Shown here: positions 27,901-36,668 of the stretch, one piece after another
Layout: each line of letters opens with the position of its first letter
How positions within the stretch are numbered: the stretch's first letter is position 1
DNA from: Rivularia sp. PCC 7116
GTDB taxonomy: Bacteria; Cyanobacteriota; Cyanobacteriia; Cyanobacteriales; Nostocaceae
NCBI RefSeq assembly: GCF_000316665.1
Contig: NC_019678.1
Coordinates: 3,906,001-3,970,000 of the forward strand
Reading direction: 5' to 3'
DNA: 64,000 nt
Notes under the pieces: model-generated
The model's database searches: none
What the model was told of the DNA's origin: nothing
The model's input: only the letters and a program-made list of their open reading frames with translations
Program-made: the position numbers and the translations under genes

Positions 27901-28375
27901 AGCTTAAATTTACAGATAGGTTTTCGCTTTTTCTATCTAATAATGCTAAACATCTCAATAACTTAGAACTATCTAATAGTCCTAAAAACTTACCATATTC
28001 ATCCACCAGCACCCACTTTTGAAAGTTTGCTGGCAGTTTTTCAGAGCGCAATTTAGAACCAAATTGCTCTAAACTTAAAGAAGAGCTTAAGATTTGGATC
28101 GGTTTGACGAACTGTTTATCCAAACAAGAGATTGGTTGATTCCAATCAAATTTTTGTGTGATTCCAGACTCGTCCTGTTTTCTGTAAATCAAAAGTCCTA
28201 GCAGATTATTTGCATCGAGCAAATAACGAGGAATTTGTTGCTCGCTTACTACTACCAACTGCTGGGAATGCTGCTCTTGCTCGAACATTGACAGCACATG
28301 AGTTAGAGGAGTAGTTTCGCTTACTCTGCGAGCTTGAGTAATAAAGTCGTAAAGCGGGTAATGTTGAATTGACAT
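24983..28375 (-). CDS. Hybrid histidine kinase with pseudo-receiver, divergent from kaiABC
   Basis: A 1130-residue cytoplasmic sensor kinase. Residues 1-150 look like a pair of CBS-type segments, about 210-365 resemble a PAS domain, then the kinase core: H-box His397 in ISHELKTPL, N-box Asn526, G1 DTGIGI at 554-559 and G2 GTGLGL at 584-589. At 690-805 lies a receiver-like domain in which the phospho-acceptor Asp is Asn741 (FINPLLPLLSG), the acidic pair is absent and the conserved Lys is replaced (LTLPV): a pseudo-receiver. A second receiver-like region keeps Asp876 (LLDVEMP); a third (about 1035-1125) is degenerate. The gene is transcribed away from kaiABC, 917 bases apart. A role in clock input or output is inference. 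Its last codons merge into heptamer-like sequence. Confidence 0.9.
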   Translation of the reverse strand: MSIQHYPLYDFITQARRVSETTPLTHVLSMFEQEQHSQQLVVVSEQQIPRYLLDANNLLGLLIYRKQDESGITQKFDWNQPISCLDKQFVKPIQILSSSLSLEQFGSKLRSEKLPANFQKWVLVDEYGKFLGLLDSSKLLRCLALLDRKSENLSVNLSYHQAEIYQEAGSAISVIPRTSVKNINLDSAEVISYANAKNKINQRKSRDKSQLEYKYATQLLQALPWALMLETDTQEVVSQNQLWYEQLGELKDPQGIKELWEKTIEGNTVSQTDFVNPEFSKKDVGSTLNRCFIDSEPGSCICIVEMRDGEERVWRFTKIPVNITDDEFRDLRNQQSWSQELKVLQTKENSSETGQLWLVLATDITEQQQLTQELAAKNADLIQLNRLKDEFLACISHELKTPLTAVLGLSRLLSDQQLGKLNDRQARYAQLIHQSGRHLMSVVNDILDLTRMETGQMSLTPTKVNIKKVCDRASKEAKDIHAQTTKATASELDEDYQFRLDIEPGLEEIIADELRLRQMLIHLLSNAYKFTEAGGEIGLQVNSWEGWITFTVWDTGIGIADSQQHLIFQKFQQLENPMTRQHEGTGLGLVLTRALARLHGGDVSFLSREGYGSQFTLLLPPSPPHTIAGEIGSNDSENCSDITQKVIEDTPLRDSPSLKELSIENIPAYKNNFKYSKNQDSIAKLKTFPNSLVMVVETVARYIEDFTKHLSTLGYRVVVARSGCEALEKARRLQPKAIFINPLLPLLSGWDVLTLIKSDTSTRDIPVIVTASAAEKEQAFSNRADRFLTLPVKHQAVAEILESLYDKTAEEKPEDVKNCGKSEPKTPLRILRLVEPEVEPLSYDSSLGKHRVIEADDLAQAQLLARVWKFDVALLDVEMPLAQTYLNKISDSKILAALPLVTRNVETTQAASQIAQLSVFPCLTKLGKDNKIDKDKAPTLLSVLQIAAGVCCPPSISVLDLTIIPDLPGAIIDSETKETQKNNRKAVHLPCSTKLSCPLKEEEVETNSRPTEWFQALVQYLQTAGLKSSMCNTWEELLQQIRHGSVDLLLICLGESTIEVTAEFVVEALEQMGLDLPPLLFLDQRLNSDRVELEKFDTSENIAAQVLPRSISMEDLLSRINQALTANREQ

Positions 28376-29292
28376 ATGCCTTTTGGAGTTATTCTTCCCT
28401 AGGAAGCATCCGGCATCACTAACTCACTGCTTGCCTTGTATTTTTACAAGTCTTAATAAACCTGACTTGAGGAATACCATGACATTACAGGACGATTTTG
28501 AGCGGAAACTCCATGCTTGACTCAAGATGAAACTTGACCTCGCCAGAGCTTACTTGTCTTACAAGAGTTGTCCGTGCGGCGGTTTCTCCCTTTGCTGTTA
28601 TAAGGATGCACTTAAGAGACTTTTAAAAGTGTCCTAGGGCGGGGTTAATACCCCTGACATCGACAGCAGCTGTTAAAACAATTATTACTCTAAAATTCCC
28701 CTAAAAATCTTTAGGAATTATAATGATTTAAATTACGACATTTTTTAATCTTACTTAATCAAACTTATTATTTGATAATTTATTTTTAAAATGTACCAAT
28801 GGATAGTCATTTTTATTTTGTTTTAAGCATAAGACTTTCATCCGTAAAATGCAACAAAAAACCGAGTATTTATATTTATGAAAATTTATACTAATTTATA
28901 CTAAATTCCTTTTCGGATAGTTAAACAATTACAAATTGGATATCGTCGATGTTTCATAAGTTAGTCAAATTAGATTAAAGCAATGGAAATTATAAATTTA
29001 TCTGTTCTGGATTTAGATGCTAATTTTCTAAAATTGAAAAAACTGTACTATCAATCTTTAAATTCAATTCTATGAATTAAAAAAAATGCCGAAGATAGAT
29101 AGTAGAGGTTAATATCATCGTTTTTGTGCAAACACCATTTACATCATGTTATTCAACAAAGACGGCAAGTTTGTTTAACATAATTTACTCGGTCTAAAAT
29201 TAATGGCTGTCTTTGTTTTGATAGAAATATATTTAGGCTTGATGTTTTGCTATAAAAGACTCACCGTAGGGAAAAAATGGATATGTAGTTAG
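28376..29292. other. Long spacer between the histidine kinase and kaiA
   Basis: 917 bases with two different halves. The 300 bases next to the kinase start are less AT-rich and carry small perfect hairpins: CTTCCCTAGGAAG (28394-28406), CTTGTATTTTTACAAG (28435-28450) and GGGGTTAATACCCC (28641-28654). This could be a structured mRNA leader. The remaining part toward kaiA is very AT-rich and contains no remnant of the KaiA N-terminal domain that I can see. It must hold the promoters of both divergent units. Confidence 0.5.
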
Positions 29293-29646
29293 ATGTCACA
29301 ATCTGAAATTATGCTCGTTTTTGAGCAAATGAATCCAAATCAGAAAAAAGAAATGTTACAACAGGTCAAATCCGAGTACCGCCAAATTCTGATTAAATAT
29401 TTTACCAACGATATCAATTTAAAAGAAAAAATAGATAAATTAATTCATGCAATATTTCGTGCTAATATCCCCGTGCCTCAAATTATTGAGATTCATATGG
29501 AATTAGTTGATGAATTTGCCAAGCAGCTAAAAATAGAAGGTAGAAGCGATTATAATTCGTTACTTCTTGATTATCGCTTGACATTGATTGATATGTTGGC
29601 TCATTTATGTGAAATTTATAGACGCTCTGGTACTTCTAAGGGTTGA
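29293..29646 (+). CDS. kaiA: Circadian clock protein KaiA, short C-terminal-domain form
   Basis: Stimulates KaiC autophosphorylation. The 117 residues correspond only to the C-terminal four-helix domain of KaiA, which dimerises and binds the KaiC tail: FTNDINLKEKIDKLIHAIF, NIPVPQIIEIHMELVDEFA and RLTLIDMLAHLCEIYRRS. The N-terminal pseudo-receiver domain of the long unicellular form is missing. The codon immediately before the ATG is TAG in frame, so this is a true short form and not a missed start. Short KaiA is typical of filamentous Nostocales. kaiB follows after 127 bases. Confidence 0.95.
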   Translation: MSQSEIMLVFEQMNPNQKKEMLQQVKSEYRQILIKYFTNDINLKEKIDKLIHAIFRANIPVPQIIEIHMELVDEFAKQLKIEGRSDYNSLLLDYRLTLIDMLAHLCEIYRRSGTSKG

Positions 29647-29773
29647 TGTTTTTGGTTATTTGTCAGAAGATAAATAAATGAAAAATAAATATTTATTATT
29701 TTAAACCTGTTAAAACCTGTTAAAAATTCACTTTTGCTTTCTCTTAGAATTATTTTCCACCATAAACTTTCGT

Positions 29774-30094
29774 ATGAACCATCAAGATGGTCAGACCTAT
29801 GTTCTGAAATTGTATGTATCGGGTAATACGCCAAACTCGGTACAGGCGCTAAAAACACTTAAAACAATATTAGAGCAGGAATTTAAAGGAGTTTATGCTT
29901 TAAAAGTTATCGATGTGCAAAAGAATCCACAGCAAGCGGAAGAAGACAAAATTTTGGCTACTCCAACTTTGTCAAAAATTTTACCACCGCCGGTTCGTAA
30001 AATAATTGGGGATCTATCGGATAAAGAAAGAGTCTTAATTGGTTTAAATTTATTGGATGCACAATTAAACGAACAAGAAAACAACTGGGAATAG
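29774..30094 (+). CDS. kaiB: Circadian clock protein KaiB
   Basis: Fold-switching clock protein that binds phosphorylated KaiC, sequesters KaiA and passes timing to output kinases. The 106 residues include [40 protein letters not shown] and the proline-rich [19 protein letters not shown] that is diagnostic. The C-terminal tail is acidic. kaiC starts 78 bases after its stop, so the two are probably co-transcribed. Confidence 0.97.
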   Translation: MNHQDGQTYVLKLYVSGNTPNSVQALKTLKTILEQEFKGVYALKVIDVQKNPQQAEEDKILATPTLSKILPPPVRKIIGDLSDKERVLIGLNLLDAQLNEQENNWE

Positions 30095-30172
30095 TAAACT
30101 ATATAGATGTTAATAAACGGACTCTAGTTATTAAATAAGCGGAGCCAATTTACTATTTGTAATTAATAAGCA

Positions 30173-31738
30173 ATGAGCGAGAAAAAAAAACCGCTACACA
30201 GTAGCAACCCTTTAGTAAATCGAGGTGTGGAAAAAATTCGCACCTTGATAGAGGGTTTCGATGATATTACTCATAGTGGATTGCCTAAAGGTAGAACAAC
30301 TTTGGTCAGCGGTACCTCTGGTACGGGGAAAACATTGTTTTCTTTACAGTTTCTCTACAACGGTATTACTCACTTAAAAGAACCAGGGATTTTTGTCACT
30401 TTTGAAGAAGCTCCCAATGATATTATCAGAAACGCTTATATATTTGGTTGGGATTTACAACAGTTAATTGATGATGGTCAACTATTTATCCTTGATGCTT
30501 CTCCAGATCCCGAAGGTCAAGAAGTTATCGGTAACTTTGATTTATCCGGATTGATAGAGCGGTTGCAATACGCGATTCAAAAATACAAAGCAAAACGTAT
30601 TTCCATTGATTCGGTAACGGCAATATTTCAGCAGTATGAGGCGGCGGGATTAGTCAGACGGGAAATTTTTCGTTTAGTTGCACGTTTAAAAGGTTTGAGC
30701 GTTACCACCGTAATGACAACCGAGCGAAGAGAAGAATACGGTCCGGTAGCAACATTCGGCGTAGAAGAATTTGTATCCGATAACGTCATAATTTTTCGTA
30801 ATGTTTTAGAAGGCGAGCGTCGCAGACGGACGATTGAAATTCTCAAATTGCGCGGTACGACTCATATGAAAGGGGAATATCCTTTTACAATTACCAATCA
30901 AGGAATAAATATTTTCCCATTAGGTGCCATGCGTTTAACTCAACGTTCTTCAAACGCTCGCGTATCTTCGGGAGTTGAATCTCTAGATAAGATGTGCGGG
31001 GGTGGATTTTTTAAAGATTCGATTATTTTGGCTACAGGGGCTACCGGTACGGGGAAAACCTTATTAGTCAGTAAATTTTTACAAGAAGGTTGCCATCAAG
31101 GCGAACGCTCGATACTATTTGCCTATGAAGAATCCCGCGCTCAACTTTCAAGAAATGCCACTTCTTGGGGAATTGACTTCGAGCAACTAGAGCGTCAAGG
31201 ATTGCTCAAAATAATTTGTGCTTATCCCGAATCAACTGGCTTAGAAGATCACCTACAAATTATTAAGTCAGAAATTTCTGAGTTTAAACCTTCCCGCATT
31301 GCTATCGATTCTCTTAGTGCTTTGGATCGGGGGGTTTCTAATAATGCATTCCGACAATTTGTTATTGGTGTAACGGGTTACGCCAAACAAGAAGAAATCA
31401 CTGGCTTTTTTACTAATACCACTACCCATTTTTTAGGTTCAAATTCGATTACTGATTCTCATATTTCTACTATTACTGACACGATTATCCTATTGCAATA
31501 TGTAGAAATTCGTGGAGAAATGTCCCGAGCAGTCAACGTATTTAAAATGCGCGGCTCTTGGCACGATAAGGGTATCAGAGAATACAACATAACTCGTGAT
31601 GGTCCCCAAATCAAAAATTCATTCCAAGATTACGAAAGAATTATCAGTGGAGTGCCCAGTCGCGTTAGTATCGATGAAAAGGCGGAATTATCTCGTATTG
31701 TTAGGAGTTTTGAAGATGAGCAAACATCTGATTCTTAG
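30173..31738 (+). CDS. kaiC: Circadian clock ATPase/kinase KaiC
   Basis: Hexameric core oscillator with two RecA-like domains. In the 521 residues the CI domain has the P-loop GTSGTGKT at 47-54 and catalytic Glu pair at 78-79; CII has GATGTGKT at 289-296 and Glu319-Glu320. The autophosphorylation sites are intact: Ser432 and Thr433 in SHISTITDTI, with the neighbouring Thr427. The C-terminal tail that KaiA binds is present (IISGVPSRVSIDEKAELS). Nothing suggests loss of function. It is the third gene of kaiA-kaiB-kaiC and is followed by hgdD after 92 bases. Confidence 0.98.
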   Translation: MSEKKKPLHSSNPLVNRGVEKIRTLIEGFDDITHSGLPKGRTTLVSGTSGTGKTLFSLQFLYNGITHLKEPGIFVTFEEAPNDIIRNAYIFGWDLQQLIDDGQLFILDASPDPEGQEVIGNFDLSGLIERLQYAIQKYKAKRISIDSVTAIFQQYEAAGLVRREIFRLVARLKGLSVTTVMTTERREEYGPVATFGVEEFVSDNVIIFRNVLEGERRRRTIEILKLRGTTHMKGEYPFTITNQGINIFPLGAMRLTQRSSNARVSSGVESLDKMCGGGFFKDSIILATGATGTGKTLLVSKFLQEGCHQGERSILFAYEESRAQLSRNATSWGIDFEQLERQGLLKIICAYPESTGLEDHLQIIKSEISEFKPSRIAIDSLSALDRGVSNNAFRQFVIGVTGYAKQEEITGFFTNTTTHFLGSNSITDSHISTITDTIILLQYVEIRGEMSRAVNVFKMRGSWHDKGIREYNITRDGPQIKNSFQDYERIISGVPSRVSIDEKAELSRIVRSFEDEQTSDS

Positions 31739-31830
31739 CATCCGAGTTAACATAGTCAGGGTTCTAAGCGTGATATAGTCTGTGGTTAGAAATAAGTTTC
31801 TGCCGCTTGATTGTAGTGTGAGGAAATGCG

Positions 31831-33888
31831 GTGAAAGCACAGCAAATATTAAATAGTTTCTTACCCGGTGTGACAGCAGCAGTTCTGACAGCTCAGCCTA
31901 CTTGGGCTGAAACTGTGACTGTTGATAACTCGCAAGTGGGTCGTTATCCAAGTATCTTTACTACCAGTACAAGTAGCAATGAAGTACAAAGTAACACTTT
32001 TACTTCTTTAAAAGATACGGAGGGTCGAAAGTATCCGGCACCAGTTACTCCCCCAGGAGTAAAGCTAGGCGGCGTAAAACCGGACAATCGTAGTATTTCA
32101 GGAGCAAATGTAACTGGTAAAACAGGAGTTATAATCAATGCTTTAAAGAAAAAGAATCAAAATCGAAACAACGATAGCTTGAAAACAGCTTCCCATAGAA
32201 GTTCCACCCAAGCATTAAAAAAACCTGCTTCTAGAAAAGTTTTTGACGCTAATAATGATTCGTCGGGAATAAAGAAATTTGCAGCCGTAGCAATCAAAAA
32301 ACCGGACGATAAAATATTTCAAAAATTACAGCGAATTGCAACCGGGCCAGGATCTGCCGAACTGTTAAAAGTAGGAAGTTGTCCTACAGGGCAAGATCCA
32401 AAACTGCAAAATCTTTTGTCAGCTTCAGCGGCTTCAGCTTGTAAAAAGATTAATTCTATTCCTAATAAAAAATTAGAATTAGCCCAGTCAATCGCTCCCG
32501 CTCCCGTACAGCCTACCAGACCATCTTTACAGGGTCCGACTTCAATTCCAAATGGTCTCGAACCTAGCGCCAATCCCCTGCAATATCCTACCAAGCCCTC
32601 TGAAGTAAGAGTTCAACAAAATCAACCACTTACTTTGGAACAAGCTTTTGAGTTGGCAAGACGGAATAATCAGGAGTTACAGGTAAGTTTATTGCAGCTA
32701 GAACGGACGCAAGCTGGGTTAAAGGTAGCACGAGCAGCTTTACTGCCTAACTTGGGTTTAAACGCTCAAGTTGCTCGTCAGCAGTCTGCATCGGGACAAC
32801 TTTCAGGTGAAGCAGCCCGCGATGCTGGTATTCCTTCTGATTCTCCTAACTTTCCGGATGATTCACCCAGTACTGCTTTCAGTGGTGGAGCGCAACTCAA
32901 CTACAATATATTTACCTCCGGAGCGCGGGGTGCGCGAATTCGTCAAGCTGAAGAACAGGTGCGTTTGCAAGAATTGGACGTTGAGCGTTTATCTGAAGAA
33001 ATTCGCCTTAACGTAGCTACCGAGTATTACAACTTGCAGCAAGCAGACGAGCAAGTTCGCATATCCAGAGCTGCTGTAGTTAACGCTGAAGCTAGTTTGC
33101 GAGATGCAAGAGCATTAGAACAAGCTGGTGTTGGTACGCGCTTCGATTCGTTGCGTACTCAAGTTAACTTAGCAAACTCCCAGCAACAGTTAACTAATGC
33201 TCGTTCCCAACAGCGAATTGCTCGTCGTACTCTGGCGACAAGGTTGAATTTGGCACAGTCAGCCACTCTTTCAGCAGCCGATGCGGTCAAGTTAGCTGGT
33301 TTGTGGAGGCAATCACTGGAAAACAGTATAGTTTTGGCTTATCAAAACCGTCCGGAATTGCAGCAGCAAATAGCACAGCGAAACATCAGCCAACAGCAGC
33401 GCAGAGAAGCGCTGTCCCAGTTAGGTCCGCAAGTCAGTCTTATTGCTAACTACGAGTTGCTTGATGGATTTGACGATAATGTGGGATTAACTGACGGTTA
33501 CAGCATCGCATTACAAGCAAACCTGAATTTATTCGATGGTGGTGCATCAAGAGCGCAGGCTGCACAAGCAAAAGCCGACACCGAGATAGCAGAAACTCAG
33601 TTTTCTAGTACTCGCAATCAAATTCGCTTTCAAGTAGAGCAAGCTTATTCGAGCCTGCAATCTAACTTGGAAAACGTGCAAACTTCCGAAGCTGCTTTAA
33701 ATCAAGCTAGAGAATCTTTGAGGTTAGCTCGTTTGCGTTTCCAAGCTGGTGTGGGAACTCAGCTAGAAGTACTTGATGCCGAAAATGCTTTAACAACAGC
33801 CGAAGGTAATCGAGTAAATGCAATCTTGGATTACAACCGTGCTTTAGCTAGCTTACAGCGTGCCGTTACTTCTCGGGGATTGCGTTAA
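31831..33888 (+). CDS. hgdD: TolC-family outer-membrane export channel, HgdD-like
   Basis: Outer-membrane channel of type I secretion and efflux systems. Of 685 residues, 1-26 form a signal peptide ending TWA; about 30-265 are a Lys/Asn/Pro-rich region; the two TolC repeats (PF02321) run from about 268 (LTLEQAFELARRNNQELQ) to the end, with the second at LENSIVLAYQNRPELQQQI. The start is a GTG, preceded by TGAGGAAATGCG. In Anabaena sp. PCC 7120 the TolC protein HgdD, which exports heterocyst glycolipids with DevBCA, is encoded directly after kaiC, and the same order here supports orthology. The synteny is from memory. Confidence 0.88.
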   Translation: MKAQQILNSFLPGVTAAVLTAQPTWAETVTVDNSQVGRYPSIFTTSTSSNEVQSNTFTSLKDTEGRKYPAPVTPPGVKLGGVKPDNRSISGANVTGKTGVIINALKKKNQNRNNDSLKTASHRSSTQALKKPASRKVFDANNDSSGIKKFAAVAIKKPDDKIFQKLQRIATGPGSAELLKVGSCPTGQDPKLQNLLSASAASACKKINSIPNKKLELAQSIAPAPVQPTRPSLQGPTSIPNGLEPSANPLQYPTKPSEVRVQQNQPLTLEQAFELARRNNQELQVSLLQLERTQAGLKVARAALLPNLGLNAQVARQQSASGQLSGEAARDAGIPSDSPNFPDDSPSTAFSGGAQLNYNIFTSGARGARIRQAEEQVRLQELDVERLSEEIRLNVATEYYNLQQADEQVRISRAAVVNAEASLRDARALEQAGVGTRFDSLRTQVNLANSQQQLTNARSQQRIARRTLATRLNLAQSATLSAADAVKLAGLWRQSLENSIVLAYQNRPELQQQIAQRNISQQQRREALSQLGPQVSLIANYELLDGFDDNVGLTDGYSIALQANLNLFDGGASRAQAAQAKADTEIAETQFSSTRNQIRFQVEQAYSSLQSNLENVQTSEAALNQARESLRLARLRFQAGVGTQLEVLDAENALTTAEGNRVNAILDYNRALASLQRAVTSRGLR

Positions 33889-34246
33889 TATTTTTTATTA
33901 GTCATTAGTTATCAGTTATTAGTTATTGTTTATAATTCAGGACTTTTAATTTATAACTATAAACTTTTGACTAATTTTATTTATTCAAAGTTATTGGGGT
34001 CTTCTTTAGTTATTTAGGAGTAATTTTTGTATTTTCTCATAGGGGAAATGCTGACAGATCCAGAACAAGATGCTCTCAGAAAAATCTCCCATAAAAACTA
34101 GTATTGCAAAGTATGTGTTGTTGTCTAAAGCAACTTATGACCGAAAATCAGTTACATATAGTTTTCTAGCCATTACAGAATTTGTATTATAGCTAACTTT
34201 TTGTAGTTAAAATACTGTAGGATTATTTGATAATAATAGTATTCGT
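33889..34246. other. Intergenic region
   Basis: The first 50 bases are a TTAGTTATCAGTTATTAGTT heptamer-like tract following the hgdD stop. The rest is AT-rich, with nothing recognised. Confidence 0.45.
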
Positions 34247-34630
34247 ATGACTACAGTTACATCACAAGAAATTGCTCAATTTCGCTCTACATTTGCTAAT
34301 TATCCCCCAGCCTTACAAGCACTCGATTTAATTGAGGATTGTGACGGAGATTTAGAAGATGCTGCGATGAATTTGGCTATTAAAGCTGGGCAGCAGCCAG
34401 AAATTGCTAATTCTGAATGGCTAGATAGTTTGGCGAAAAAATGGCGATCGCTTATTTGTCAGCAAGAATACCGTTCGGATTTACAATCTGGCTCGGTAGA
34501 TAAACTGATGGAACAAATCCAAAAAACTCCGACATTCCCCACCGTGTTGGTAACTCCGGTTTTACTTTACGTTTTCAAGCAGGGCATTCCAGAATTTTGC
34601 GAACCTTTAGATTTAGTTACTGAAGATTAG
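34247..34630 (+). CDS. Conserved-looking small protein of unknown function
   Basis: A 127-residue soluble protein, acidic at the C-terminus. The N-terminal part (YPPALQALDLIEDCDGDLED then AAMNLAIKAGQ) has the helix pattern of a UBA-like three-helix bundle, and the rest is helical with a hydrophobic block TFPTVLVTPVLLYVF. There is no signal peptide. The gene stands alone between repeat-rich spacers. I do not recognise a named family; it reads like a real gene from its codon pattern and length. Confidence 0.65.
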   Translation: MTTVTSQEIAQFRSTFANYPPALQALDLIEDCDGDLEDAAMNLAIKAGQQPEIANSEWLDSLAKKWRSLICQQEYRSDLQSGSVDKLMEQIQKTPTFPTVLVTPVLLYVFKQGIPEFCEPLDLVTED

Positions 34631-34643
34631 AAAAAGTTGGAAT

Positions 34644-34803
34644 TGGGCATGGCAGATGGGTGATTGGGCATGGGGCATGGGGCATGGGGCATTGGTTTAG
34701 ATGTTATATATTTTCTCCATCTTCCAATCTCATTATTTGCCTATTACCAATTACCCATTACCAATTACCAATTATCAGTTATCAGTAAACAGTGGACAGT
34801 TAG
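34644..34803 (+). repeat. Two heptamer tracts in one spacer
   Basis: The first tract (34644-34692) has TGGGCAT/GGGGCAT units; the second (about 34739-34803) has TTACCAA/TTACCCA units passing into TTATCAG and AACAGTG units. A third short run of the same family is at about 34815-34885. Together they fill most of the 348-base spacer before the next gene. Confidence 0.8.
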
Positions 34804-34978
34804 TTAGCAATCCCCAATTACTCATTACCCATTACCAGTTACCAGTAGATAGTTAGTTACCAATGCCCAATGCCCAATTACCCTTTAATAGTAATTAAGA
34901 AATCGAATTGATGCCATCGGGTACTGGTAGGCTGTTAGTTAGAGCCGTCATTACGATCAGATAAAAGCTTTAACATCA

Positions 34979-35476
34979 ATGAACTATCTCGTAGCAGTAT
35001 TTCCAGACAGGATGATAGCAGAAGAAGCTTTCACAGCTTTAGAAAAAAAAGGAATTAAGAGTACCATACTCGGTAGAGGCTATAAATCTGCTGATGAATT
35101 TGGTTTAATTGACCCTAAAGAACAAGCTAAAAAGCAAGCTAAGTTTATGTCTTTTTGGCTGGTTCCATTTGGTTTTTTTGCTGGGTTTGCTTTTAATTTA
35201 ATTACTGGATTAAATACCTTTGCCTGGGCTGGAGATATCGGTAATCGTATCATCGGAGGATTGCTAGGTGCTGGAAGTGGGGCTTTAGGCGCTATCTTCG
35301 TTGGCGGTGGAGTCGGTTTAGTCACTGGTAGCGGTGATGCTTTACCATACCGCAACCGCTTAGATGCCGGTAAATACATAATTGTGGTTGAAGGAGCCGA
35401 AAGCCTGAATCGCGAAACCACCAGAATTTTACGTCAGCTTGAACCCGAGAATTTGCAAGGTTACGCTGCGGAGTAA
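34979..35476 (+). CDS. Small membrane protein with a glycine-zipper core
   Basis: 165 residues. An N-terminal alpha/beta segment (YLVAVFPDRMIAEEAFTALE) resembles the small ferredoxin-like domain of stress proteins. Two hydrophobic segments follow (about 57-80 and 92-120); the second is a glycine-rich zipper (GGLLGAGSGALGAIFVGGG). A second copy of the alpha/beta segment lies at the end (AGKYIIVVEGAESLNRETTR). It is probably a membrane protein with both ends in the cytoplasm. Family not recognised. The S4-domain gene starts about 85 bases downstream. Confidence 0.7.
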   Translation: MNYLVAVFPDRMIAEEAFTALEKKGIKSTILGRGYKSADEFGLIDPKEQAKKQAKFMSFWLVPFGFFAGFAFNLITGLNTFAWAGDIGNRIIGGLLGAGSGALGAIFVGGGVGLVTGSGDALPYRNRLDAGKYIIVVEGAESLNRETTRILRQLEPENLQGYAAE

Positions 35477-35562
35477 GCCCGAGGATTGGGGGTTGGGTGT
35501 GGGAAAATAAGAAACAGTTTATACCGCCAACTATTGATAATTGTTCATTGATAACTGACAAA

Positions 35563-36342
35563 ATGTTGCCAAGAGAAGAACTTTTAAAGAACGTTGAAAA
35601 TAGAGATACTGTAGCTCGTGTAATTGATTGTGCCGAGCAAGCAATCAGAACTTGGGAAGTTGTTTTTACCGACTTTCTTTCACCTCCGGAATTGGCAGAA
35701 GCTCAGCAAGGTTTTAGTAAGTTGACTGAGGTGGAGTTGTTAGCGTGGGGTGGATATCCCCAAGCTGAAAGAAAAAGAATTGCTATTGCTCGCAACGAAC
35801 TTCCTTTGGATGAGTCGCAAGTTGAGCTTGTTGCTTTGAATATAGCTGGTAATTTTTTGTTTGATACCGCTACACATCGCGATTTTTTGGGTGCGATGTT
35901 AGGAACCGGTATTGTGCGAGAAAAAACCGGCGATATTATTGTACTTGGCGAACGTGGAGCGCAGGTAATCGTTGTTCCGGAATTGGCTGATTTTTTGGAA
36001 ACAAGTTTGACTCAGGTACGTTCGGTTCCTGTCAAGACTCAAAGGATAGATTTTGGCGAATTAAAGATAAGAGAACCGAAAAAGAAAGAATTAACAACAG
36101 TAGAAGCTTCTTTAAGATTAGACGCGATCGCTTCAGCCGGTTTCGGCATGTCTCGCAGTAAAATGGTTGATTTTATTAATGCTGGTGACGTGCGGGTGAA
36201 TTGGAAAGAAATTAAACAAGCTTCCCATCAAGTAAAAACAGGAGACTTGATTGCAATTCGAGGTAAAGGGCGTTTAGAAGTTGGGGAAATTGCAGTTACT
36301 AAGAAAGAGCGTTATCGGATGCAGTTGACGAAATTTGTTTAG
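35563..36342 (+). CDS. S4-domain RNA-binding protein, YlmH/photosystem II S4 family
   Basis: A 259-residue cytoplasmic RNA-binding protein of the family annotated in cyanobacteria as photosystem II S4 domain protein. N-terminal YlmH-like domain: FTDFLSPPELAEAQQ and WGGYPQAERKRIAIARNELP. The C-terminal S4 domain begins at LRLDAIASAGFGMSRSKMVD and has AGDVRVNWKEIKQASHQVKTG and GDLIAIRGKGRLEVGEI. I chose the ATG at 35563 (MLPREELLKN); the frame is open to a GTG at 35497, but those 22 codons are spacer with heptamer-like TTGATAACTG sequence. Role inferred: translation or photosystem assembly. Confidence 0.88.
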   Translation: MLPREELLKNVENRDTVARVIDCAEQAIRTWEVVFTDFLSPPELAEAQQGFSKLTEVELLAWGGYPQAERKRIAIARNELPLDESQVELVALNIAGNFLFDTATHRDFLGAMLGTGIVREKTGDIIVLGERGAQVIVVPELADFLETSLTQVRSVPVKTQRIDFGELKIREPKKKELTTVEASLRLDAIASAGFGMSRSKMVDFINAGDVRVNWKEIKQASHQVKTGDLIAIRGKGRLEVGEIAVTKKERYRMQLTKFV

Positions 36343-36668
36343 GAAATATAGATTGTAGGGTGCTGTGACGGTTACGATAATTTATCAACTGTAACGTAAT
36401 ATTTTAAACATACCGTCACGCACCATTGTTATCATATACAACGCAATATTTTAAATTTACCATTACGCATCATTATCAATTAATTAGTGCGTGACGGCAT
36501 TATGATGACTATTCGATATGTTCGATAAGTTATCGCACAAAAACGCCCTCACCCTCGAAGGGTGGGGCTACAGGAACAAAGCCCGTCTTCACGGGCTAGC
36601 ATTGTTATGATGTTGGGTGTGTTACAGATTATGATGCGATCGCGCACTGCTAATAGTAAATATTCAAA
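36343..36668. other. Intergenic region with inverted and direct repeats
   Basis: It holds scattered GTAGGGTGCTGTGACGG and CCGTCACGCACC motifs (36355-36500) and the first exact copy of the 60-base direct repeat (36538-36597). No gene. Confidence 0.6.
36538..36597 (+). repeat. 60-base direct repeat B, left copy
   Basis: Identical base for base to 37762-37821. It contains two hairpins, CCCTCACCCTCGAAGGGTGGGG and AGCCCGTCTTCACGGGCT. A diverged third copy lies near 20008-20057. The two exact copies bracket the antitoxin patch. Confidence 0.92.

Noticed and set aside
35497-35562. N-terminal extension of the S4-domain protein
   Set aside because: Spacer and repeat sequence from a GTG; the ATG at 35563 starts the family sequence.
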